Assembly: GCA_019009955.1 (NCBI GenBank)
Contig: CM032229.1
Span: forward strand, 144,163,501 to 144,227,500
Length of the DNA: 64,000 bases
Direction of reading: 5' to 3'
DNA from: Riptortus pedestris
Taxonomy: Eukaryota > Arthropoda > Insecta > Hemiptera > Alydidae
Of this stretch, positions 56,633 to 64,000 are shown in pieces. The notes beneath the pieces are model-generated. The model had not been told where the DNA came from. It was given only the letters and a program-made list of their open reading frames with translations, and searched no databases. The position numbers were made by a program, and so were the translations under genes. Within the stretch, counting starts at the first letter, position 1; the number at the start of each line of letters is the position of its first letter.

Positions 56633-57028
56633 GTGTTGATGTTTTCTACCAGGTTATATTTAAATATGGTGTTGTTATTCTTTTTGGAGTTTTGGTTAAT
56701 GTTGGTGAAAAAATCTTAGTCTATGCCGATATTTCGAGAATCTTTATTTTCTCTTCTTCAGGGCTGTAAAATTACAGGTTCTACTTTATAATATTGCACA
56801 TTGTTATTAAACTAGAGTGTAACAGAAGTTATTTATGATATTGCTTACCAAGACTAAAGATACATAAAAACTACTGCACATAACTATTCACTTAGGACTA
56901 GGGTTACAATAACCTCCCTTGGTCTGTTTACACAGAGCAGCCTCACAGCCTTATGTTTTGTATATCTATAGTATCTTTTAGGTATCTTTAGTCTTGGTAA
57001 GTAATAATAGCATAAACACCCCCTGTTA

Positions 57029-57031
<3 letters not shown>
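56305..57031. other. Unassigned, with (AT)n and a tail motif
   Basis: AT run at 56583-56628. 'gccgatatttcgagaatctt' with 'ttcttcagggctg' at 56730-56766 resembles a Penelope/LINE tail read on -. The 'gtatctttagtcttggtaa' sequence at about 56982 is the inverse of 'ttaccaagactaaagatac' at 56846, forming a 150-bp-spaced inverted repeat. Confidence 0.4.
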
Positions 57032-57082
<51 letters not shown>

Positions 57083-57099
57083 ATATATATATATACACA
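57032..57099. repeat. Compound (CT)n(GT)n(AT)n(AC)n microsatellite
   Basis: Four simple repeats in succession leading into the Tc1-derived MITE. Confidence 0.95.
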
Positions 57100-57705
57100 C
57101 ACTCAACCGCAAAAAAAACCGGACACTTCATATTTGTTGTATTAAAAGCTAACTTTCAGCAATGTGTTTGTTTATGTGGGTATTCTAGTTACTACAGAGA
57201 ATGAAGAGTCTAAGTCCATTGAACTTATCCCTTCAGGATTGGGTAACAATTAGATAAAACTCAGATTAGATTTATTTGTCGTGAAGTTGACCTATTCTAA
57301 ACCGTAAGTAGTTTTCCGCACATTTAAACGTCTTTAATTATTAACCAAGCATTTTCTTTAATTAATGTTTTATTTTTGTTTCGGTCCAGAATAATGAGCC
57401 TTTCAAACTTAGATGGAAGACCGGAGCTTACGTTACATTGCCAAACGCTTGTGGTAGCGAAGTCTACCATTCTCTGTAATAGAAATGAAGAATATATTTT
57501 TTTTTATATGTGTTAATTTATCTTTTTTTTATTTTGTATTTTTTTGTAAATAATCAATAAAAATTATTCACTTTTGGCAGATTTTGTTTAAATAACCTAT
57601 AGATTAACCAATTATTTTAATTAAAAATATTAATATACATATATATTAAGTATTTAACAAAATTATAAGACTAAATCTAAGTGTTCGGTTTTTTGTGGTT
57701 GAGTT
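57100..57705 (+). mobile_element. Tc1-derived MITE, copy 2
   Basis: Same termini (cactcaaccgcaaaaaaaac, then cggacac; right end less preserved, gtgttcggttttttgtggtt) and same interior as 50660-51265, including the decayed helix-turn-helix stretch. The two copies differ by scattered substitutions and small indels. Confidence 0.85.
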
Positions 57706-57710
57706 TATAT

Positions 57711-58115
57711 GGGAGCCAGTGGCGGAGTAGGTTAAGGCGTGGGTACATCCTTACGTCCTAACCGCCAGTATTCCGAAGGATATAAACAGGTTCAGGCTCG
57801 TTCCCCGCCGAGCGAGAACATTAGGTCACGAGCTTGCTACAAGAGTGTGCTAGAGTCGCTGCGGGAGTCTAACGAGTATGCACGTCTGGCAGCCCCTCGG
57901 GATGATTAACGATTATGACTCTCTTAGATCACGTCTATAGGTTTGCTGACAACGAGAATTGACAACGAGGCCTCCAATGAGGTGAGAGAATACATCCCAG
58001 GTCCTACTTGGTTATCGGGGGTATACGTCGAAGGGATTACGTAAAACTCAGATGACGAATCACCCGTGGGTTGCTTGGAGGTGGATACAGATCTCAAAGA
58101 TCTATAATGTCAACA
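57711..58115 (+). mobile_element. SINE family B, longer copy
   Basis: Starts gggagccagtggcggagtag (A-box-like), has a B-box-like ggctcgttccccgcc, the shared body (gtcacgagcttgctacaaga, gcgggagtctaacgagtatg) and a longer 3' part than the copy at 35616. It begins 5 bases after the Tc1 MITE ends. Confidence 0.65.
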
Positions 58116-58690
58116 GAAATATATAATTTCTTGTTTAGTTTTTATTTTCATTTATATATTTCGTAGCTTCGCAACTAGAGCGATATCGTTCAACCAAAAA
58201 AAAAAATCATGCACATAAGGTTAAAATAGAAAACAACTAATAGCATAGAAATACAAAAAAAAAAAATAGAAAACAACAAAGAACAGTAAATACAAAAAAA
58301 AAGTAATGGTAAAAAAAAAGTACAACAAAACAGAAAAATAGAAATCAAGAAAGAATAACAAAACTTTAGATATAATGATCACTAAGTAATTGACTTTAAA
58401 TCTAAATAATAACAACTTTATATCTAATGTTTTGTTTTAGATATAAATGCATTCTAATTTTATGTCAATAAGCTTATTATAATGATTCCTAACACTTTTT
58501 CATGTTAACATATAAATTATGTAAATTTAATAAAGAATTTTTTAATCCAAATTAAGAAATTTCTAAATCAAATTCAACAGTAATAAAACCTAATTAAAAA
58601 AAAAATTCTAAGTTGAACAAAAATAGGAAATTGAATAGCTTGAAAAACTATATTTTTCATAAGATCAATACAAATGTTATTTATATGTAC
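58116..58690. other. A-rich spacer
   Basis: Poly-A-rich stretches (58190-58330) and otherwise featureless sequence. Confidence 0.5.
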
Positions 58691-58691
58691 A

Positions 58692-59542
58692 CTAGCCAAG
58701 GTACCCGGGTTCGCCCCGGAAATCATTTGAGGCTGAATAATGATGGTATTTTTTTGTGCTTCACTTTGTACAAGATTTTTTTTTTTTTTTTAATTTTTTA
58801 ATGAAAGTGTATTTATTAATCCATTGAGGTACTAAGTTGAATAAATTCATAGATGGATACGCATTGATGACTATAACAAAACGTCTATGCAAATTGCTTG
58901 CTTTATAAATTACTATAAAAAGGTATATAAAAAAAGTCACTCTAAATATCATATTAATTGTCTTTTATCAAGTGCACGTTCCCAAAAAAAACAATAGAAA
59001 AACGAAATATGTCGATTTTTCATTTCCTACCTTCCTAACGACTATTTTTAATTTCAGACCTTCCTTATAACCCCAACTCCTGTTCATACCTCGAAATTTT
59101 AATATAGCTTATAATCAAGGAGTTATTAATACCAAATCACATACGGAGTTTCGTTTAGTTCGGTTGAGTCTTTCGGGTCATATAAAATTGTTGGGACTCC
59201 AACTATTGTTTTTAGCGTATAACTAATGTATACTAAGGTATACGACAAAAAAGTATATTACAAAAGTTACTCTAAATAACAAAATAAACAACTCTTGTTA
59301 TGTGCATATTTGCCGAAAAACCAATAGGAGACGAAATATGGCTATTTTTAATTTCACGTCTCCCTTGTAACCCCCATTCCAGTTCGCCTCAGAGAATATT
59401 AATATAGCCAGAAACCTAACCTGTTTTAGTAGTAATATACATACCAAGTTTCATAAAATTCGGTTCAGCCGTTTATGATTCTATAAAAGACATACAAGCA
59501 AACATTCATTTATATATATATATATATAAAATTGTAGTAGGA
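58692..59542 (-). mobile_element. Non-autonomous Helitron, reverse copy
   Basis: On - it begins TCCTACTACAATTTTATATA, runs through 'taaacggctgaaccgaattt' and ends with the hairpin CCGGGGCGAACCCGG, then GTACCTTGGCTAG followed by T. The A/T flanks and CTAG terminus fit a Helitron. No coding region. Confidence 0.75.
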
Positions 59543-59807
59543 TGGAATCAGCAGCAGTACATATTAATTACTGGCTTTATATCATGAAAATAATTAGTTA
59601 TTCTTATGGAAAATTGGTTATATTATAATATTCTGATTTAAATCCAAATGTTAGTAGTGCGTTTCTTCATTATTTTTATTATTTATTGGCTTTTGAAATT
59701 AAAAATAAAATAAATGAAAAATTTATTTTTGGTGAGAGAGGACAGTGGTTTTTGCCTATCTCAACCAGCAGTCTGCTACTTCTTTATTCAAGTAGCTCAT
59801 CAATTGC
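59543..59807. other. No feature recognised
   Basis: A+T-rich spacer. Confidence 0.4.
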
Positions 59808-59936
59808 CTCACGATGCTGAGTAGGCACCGACAAGTAACGGGGTTTGTGTCCCGGAGAGTGCACTCTCGGGATTCGAACTTGGACCTATTTCATCACAAG
59901 TCGAGCGCGCTACCACTGAGCTACGCCGCCATCCGC
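59808..59936 (-). mobile_element. tRNA-derived SINE head, family C
   Basis: On - : ggcgtagctcagtggtagcg is a near-perfect A box and caagttcgaatcccgag a near-perfect B box. The acceptor and T stems do not pair as in a real tRNA, and the sequence continues (actctccgggacacaaaccc), so it is a SINE head rather than a tRNA gene. Confidence 0.65.
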
Positions 59937-60074
59937 TTTGTGACATGTAAAGCGGGGACTTGGTCCACCCCCTTAGGAACGAGACTAATAATATTTCTGC
60001 CATTAATGCTTCTATTAATAATAATATTGATAATATTAGTACTGGCACTGACGAAAACAAATTCATAAGACACG

Positions 60075-60600
60075 AATCACACATTTTACCCAATATCGGA
60101 GATAACAGTGAACATGAAATGGCAGCAATTGTAGAAACTGTAAAATATTTGCACTTTAAGAAGACTCCACAATTTAAATGCTCCAGCAATAAATCACACA
60201 ACAGAATATTTCCCTAATTTATTTATTATAATATATCAAATTGCATTTTCAACAAATCAAATACTGGAAAATGGAAGAGGGGACTTCTCATACCTATTCA
60301 GAAACCAAATAATGCCAAATATAGGCACATTAGCATTCTACCTATGATACCTAAAGTGTTCGATACAATAATAAATTCAAGACTTGTATAGTTTTTAAAT
60401 GTTAATAACATAATACGCGAACGCCTGTATGGATTAAAACCACAGAGATCAACAACAGTCACAATGAAAGAAATAACAAATATAATCCATGTAGATTTAA
60501 ATGGTAAATTTAATGCCTTAATGGTTAGCCTGGCTATCAAAGGTGCGTTTGATAATGCCTGGTGGCCAGCTAACCCTAAAATTTAAAGTTTTATAACAGT
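60075..60600 (+). pseudogene. R1-like LINE reverse transcriptase relic
   Basis: 60110-60590 reads, with frameshifts, EMAAIVETVKYLHFKKTP, then KWKRGLLIPIQKPNNAKYRH, ISILPMIPKVFDTIINSRL, a stop, RERLYGLKPQRSTTVTMKEI and LAIKGAFDNAWWP. The final D.KGAFDNAWWP signature is typical of R1-clade elements. Stops and shifts show it is dead. It continues after the SINE at 60664. Confidence 0.82.
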
Positions 60601-60663
60601 CCTAAACACATACATAGAATCATCGTGAATCTCAGACAGCACGTCTCTCATTTACTCATAACC

Positions 60664-60838
60664 CTAATATCCGATTCCCGCTTGGGCAAAGGAATTTATT
60701 TAGTGACGGAATGCATTAAATAAAATCCTTAGTCCCACTTTGGCTTGAAAAGGATGGCAACCTGTAGATAATCCGCCCCAATTAGCCTTAGTTGGAAAAA
60801 GTGTAGGTTAATAAATAATTTAATTTTAATGTACATGA
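60664..60838 (+). mobile_element. SINE family A, 5'-truncated, inside a LINE
   Basis: From the B-box region (ccgattcccgcttgggcaaa) through 'aggaatttatttagtgacgg' to the 'gtgtaggttaataaataatt' tail. It separates the reverse transcriptase and RNase H parts of the R1-like relic. Confidence 0.8.
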
Positions 60839-60899
60839 CCCGCTAACAGAATACATTAGGCAAAATATTTTATACATGTAACTCTACACATACATATGC

Positions 60900-61180
60900 T
60901 ACCAAGACTAGACTGACTAGACCAATCCCATGCAGGAAACATTGGAAACGAACAAGCGTACAAGTTAACAAAGAAATCATCAGATACAATACTAATCTTA
61001 GAATTCACACTCGTGACCACTCTCATACATTAAAACCGACTTACTTACCGACACAAGTACCGACATCGACTAACAAGATTTAAAACTCAAGACAATGTAC
61101 TTGCGACACACAGAGAACACAAACCTTTTTTCATGTACTCTATGATTGTGTAATTTTTAATCAAAATAGGTGTAATAATT
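60900..61180 (+). pseudogene. R1-like LINE RNase H and C-terminal relic
   Basis: Reads DQSHAGNIGNEQAYKLTKKS, the H.G..GNE.AD.LAKK site of LINE RNase H domains. Farther on are HRLTRFKTQDN and a cysteine-poor remnant of the terminal C..C...H..C knuckle (PFFMYSMIV). Decayed, with stops. Confidence 0.72.
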
Positions 61181-61243
61181 TTATTATTTTAACAGAACAC
61201 AATAATTCATTCTATACATGGTCATACAATACAGCAATTCATT

Positions 61244-61326
61244 CTCTTGTTTTACACCTGTGTCTTTTTATCATATGGTAATAGAGTTTTTACCAAATGT
61301 TAAATACACTGTATGATATACCACAA
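61244..61326. repeat. Left direct repeat around the chimeric pseudogene
   Basis: ctcttgttttacacctgtgt, ctttttatcatatgg, then aaatgttaaatacactgtat and ataccaca. It recurs with a small deletion at 62423-62492. Confidence 0.8.
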
Positions 61327-61449
61327 CTCTCCTCCTTTAAAGAAACTGGAAAAAACACTTTTTTATTTATTATCCGTAAAATTTGCAGAATCCTGGCGTA
61401 AATTATTTCCAAAATATGAGGGTGTTATGACTAGACTTCTTGCTAATGA

Positions 61450-61915
61450 CACAGTATATTCTTCTTCTGCCTTATGATGAGTATCCTTCCTTATATATTT
61501 TTTCACCACACTTGTCTTCAGACTCCTTGTCAATTTTTCTCCTTTTTCTTCTCCCAAATTCGTCCTAATCACTCTCTTCTTCGCTTCGTTTTATGTATTA
61601 AACCCGACCACGGTCCTCATATCCCCCAGTATTTCTAGTAGGCTCTTCAACATCACCAAAATTAGGTGTATCGCACATATTGTATTGGTGTCGCCTTGCC
61701 CAGTTAACATATGCGTATTTAGCGCACTGCCAGTCATCAGCTGTAAAATAACCCCCGACTTTCTTCAGCAAATACTCGGCCTACCTCTAGTCCCAGCTTC
61801 TTCTTGCCCCTAGGCGCTACCTCGCCTTTCATCTTCCCTCACTGGAAACACTTGCTTCTTCTAGCGAAGTGTATTGTTCCACACTGTATATCACTGCAAA
61901 GCCAATCCCCTTTGC
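61450..61915 (-). pseudogene. ZRANB2: ZRANB2-like processed pseudogene fragment
   Basis: On - it reads GDWLCSDIQCGTIHFARRSK (first RanBP2-type zinc finger), a stop, 'KKKLGLEVGRVFAEESRG', then after a one-base insertion (near 61770) ADDWQCAKYAYVNWARRHQY (second finger), then 'DTPNFGDVEEPTRN', 'YEDRGRV', a stop and DEFGRRKRRKID. This follows ZRANB2, a nuclear RNA-binding splicing factor, in order and spacing. Two cysteines of finger 2 have become Tyr, and stops and a frameshift are present. The two fingers and their linkers are contiguous without introns, as in a retrocopy. Confidence 0.85.
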
Positions 61916-61939
61916 CAAATTTAACTTTCCACCTGTAGT

Positions 61940-62400
61940 CTCCCCTTTGAATGTTTCTACCTGATAACTTAATTCTTTTTTATCTTCCACCAATTCTTTG
62001 TTTTCTGATTCAGTAGCTTTGTTCTTCTTCATAGCCTGAGAAATGTCTTCAGTGAGTTTTTCTATTTCTTTGTGTACACTGTCTTGCCCTGATATTATCA
62101 GTGAACATTCCTGAATAGCAGCATTGTGCTTCTCAGTCAGTCTTTTTAAGTCCTTGCTGGCTTTCATCATCACAGCCATTGAAAGGTTTATCTCTTTTAC
62201 TACTTCCTCATGTTGCTGTTGTACCTTAACTAGTGCATCTTGATATTCGTTGCGTTATCGAAGTGCAATGTCCCATCAGCGGACAGCTGATGTACACTGC
62301 TGTTTAAAGTTATTCCTTTCTGTAATAGCCTGATTTCTGTCAGTGACCTTTTCATTACATTGCTTCTTTATACAGCCAACCTCCTCCTGAGTTTGTCTGC
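61940..62400 (-). pseudogene. DLG5: DLG5-like processed pseudogene fragment
   Basis: On - it reads TERNNFKQQCTSAVR, a stop, WDIALR, a stop, RNEYQDALVKVQQQHEEVVK, KASKDLKRLTEKHNAAIQE, HKEIEKLTEDISQAMKK and ENKELVEDKKELSYQVE. This is the coiled-coil of Disks large homolog 5, a MAGUK scaffold of cell polarity, matched by memory of the family. In-frame stops lie near 62275 and 62256. About 150 codons are contiguous without introns. It is followed directly, in the same orientation, by the ZRANB2-like piece. Other coiled-coil proteins are less likely given the KASKDLKRLTE...IEKLT phrase. Confidence 0.75.
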
Positions 62401-62422
62401 TAAAGTTTGTCTACAGCTGAAG

Positions 62423-62492
62423 CTCTTGTTTTCCACATGTGTCTTTTTATCATTTGTATCATATGTTAAATACACCGTATTTATATACCACA
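62423..62492. repeat. Right direct repeat around the chimeric pseudogene
   Basis: ctcttgttttccacatgtgt, ctttttatcat, then catatgttaaatacaccgta and ataccaca; diverged copy of 61244-61326 in the same orientation. Confidence 0.8.
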
Positions 62493-63335
62493 ATAGGTCA
62501 AATTTAATTATGAACATCATTTAAAGAAGAGGTAATTGGCCAGAACCAGCCATATACTATTTAATAAATGTAAAACTATTCTTGTAAAGTTTGTCAAAGG
62601 TATAAATATTGTTGTAGCAAAATAAATTAAAATTTAAAAGGTGATTATGGGGAATGAGAATTATAATTCTATATTTAGACTCTTAAAATTAATGAAAAGA
62701 AAAACTGCACCACCGGTTGAGTTTAACTTTATTTAATTTATTTTTCTACCCCCAAAATTGAAGATATTAACTGGTACCTGACGGAAGGACTAAATAAATA
62801 CGAGAAATTCGAAAGGAATACTCAGTACAACTAAAGAAGGCTTGAAGATGGTGCCATCACATCGAAAGAGCTTGTCATGTGTGCCAGTAATGACAAAATT
62901 TACCTATAGGTATGACAATAGCATTATATATTCTGGCCGAACCAAACCAATACTTCATAAGAAATTTCATCATTGTACAGATAGCCATTTTTAGTTTTGC
63001 AAGATACGTACTAACGTCAAGCCAAAACTAGTTTTAATGGGTTCTGTATAATCCCGTCCAAATATGAAAACCGAAAAATTTTCCGAATATAATACTTCAT
63101 TTTCTTTTAACAATGAAGTAAAAATAAAAACGCGCCATTTCCTGCGATGATTTCGGCATGTGGCATTGACGTATATGTCATCATTTGATTCGAGTCCTCG
63201 AGTAAGAGTGAGGAGTACTTGGGTGTACAATGGGTCGGAACTAGTCTTCTGAGTTCATCGAGGCAAAAATAGCTGCCTCAGATTCCCGAGAACAATTCCC
63301 ATTTCCTCTCGCCGATTGTTATTGGTTCGGCAGAA
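62493..63335. other. No gene recognised; Penelope-type tail inside
   Basis: At about 62847-62905 'cttgaagatggtgccatcac' and 'atcgaaagagcttgtcatgt' repeat the tail signature on +. The 79-codon frame 62991-63230 (-) shows no motif. Confidence 0.4.
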
Positions 63336-63412
63336 AGCTGCCGAGAGGGGGTGAGAGAGAGTGAGAGAGGGTGAGTGAGGGAGAGAGAGCGAGTGGGAGG
63401 GAGAGAGAGTCG
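63336..63412. repeat. GA-rich simple repeat
   Basis: Irregular GAGAGTGAGAGA and GGGAGAGAGA purine tract; the + strand frame reads RERERV and is not a gene. Confidence 0.9.
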
Positions 63413-63775
63413 GGCCATAGATAAGAGCGGAGACTGGCGTGATAAGGAGGAGAGGTGTGGGGATACCTGTTGCTCGTGCTCCCAGCGGTGTGTTCCTCAA
63501 CTAGATCGCCTCTGTAGATACCCGCACCCACGCCCTTTCCACACTTATAGATTATATCTGAGAAGCATCTCCCCCTGTCGATACTAGCCGCGGATATCCT
63601 TACCCGCCGAGGAAGGAAATCGGCTCGCCTTAGATCTCTTCTTCTTCTTCATGAAATTATCGCCACATCTTTGGAATGGATTTCTACTTACTAGCTCTTA
63701 TTGATCTCCTTGCTTTCTGGCGGTTATTCCATAGACAGCTGAACATATATATTCTCTTGACGTTTACGTATAGCT
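63413..63775. other. No feature recognised
   Basis: Slightly G+C-richer sequence after the purine tract, without motif. Confidence 0.4.
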
Positions 63776-63870
63776 TATATCCCTTAAGGGAAATCGAAGT
63801 TGTACTCAGGGCGCTATTGTCGAAAAATCATCAAATCGATCACTAAAAGAAAATGGGTAAAATTAAGTGC
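63776..63870 (+). mobile_element. Helentron-like 5' fragment
   Basis: tatcccttaagggaaatcga, gttgtactcagggcgctatt: the 5' palindrome and first block of the family, then diverged. It may continue beyond the window. Confidence 0.5.
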
Positions 63871-64000
63871 ATTATAAATTCTCTCTCTGTCTGTTCTCTG
63901 TATATATGAATGAATGAATGGATATTATCATTGCTTTAAAAATTTAACAATTTCATAGCAAGGGTTCAGCCCATGTTCATTATTACATTTTTCTTTTCTC

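Noticed and set aside
59808..59936. Candidate tRNA gene on the minus strand (A box and B box present, anticodon-like GTG)
   Set aside because: The acceptor and T stems do not pair and the sequence runs on past the expected 3' end; a tRNA-derived SINE head fits better.
59814..60201. 130-codon minus-strand frame spanning a SINE head and LINE start
   Set aside because: Antisense of the R1-like relic fused by chance with the SINE; no motif.

Overview
This is a roughly 65-70% A+T eukaryotic window with long introns and a very dense transposon load, most likely from an arthropod, probably an insect. The clues are R1- and Jockey-type LINEs, Penelope-like, piggyBac, Tc1/mariner, Harbinger, Helitron and Helentron-like elements together with tRNA-derived SINEs. 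The species cannot be named from the sequence. Nothing prokaryotic is present.

Left part (1-13.5 kb): the 3' half of one host gene on the + strand. Nine exons (1436-13408) splice in frame into 441 residues of an SNF2-family chromatin remodeller that matches HELLS/LSH from helicase motif III to the stop codon. Its 5' half lies outside the window. The introns hold a mariner relic, SINEs, Helentron-like copies and a perfect 42-bp-arm hairpin.

Middle part (13.5-35 kb): no convincing host gene. It holds a minus-strand LTR, Penelope-type tails, Helentron-like copies with central microsatellites, a Helitron (29558-30227), two large hairpin loci (29194-29421 and the palindrome array 33169-33820) and a hAT-like end.

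35.6-39.7 kb: an apparently intact Harbinger transposon (35791-39680, TAA target duplication) inserted in a SINE. It carries a two-exon HARBI1-type DDE transposase on + and a two-exon MADF-BESS partner on -. Each gene's second exon lies inside the other gene's intron. A further inverted-repeat element with an unusual ORF (possibly MSV199-like) sits in the shared intron space.

40-51.3 kb: two related solo LTRs and an LTR fragment, an internally deleted Helitron that joins Rep-region and helicase C-terminal coding scraps, a piggyBac C-terminus, a Penelope GIY-YIG relic, and a Jockey-type LINE split by a Helentron-like insertion next to a Tc1-derived MITE.

51-64 kb: more SINEs of several families, a GC-rich repeat, a second Tc1 MITE, a reverse-strand Helitron and an R1-like LINE split by a SINE. 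The most unexpected object is at 61450-62400: two intronless, decayed host-gene fragments, DLG5-like and ZRANB2-like, joined head to tail on the - strand and bracketed by diverged direct repeats.

The most repeated structure is a Helentron-associated-like family (over 15 copies or pieces) with 12-bp subterminal inverted repeats, a 3' hairpin and a central microsatellite. It accounts for several of the long AT, CT or AC runs. All homology calls come from reading translated sequence by eye; no database search was run.
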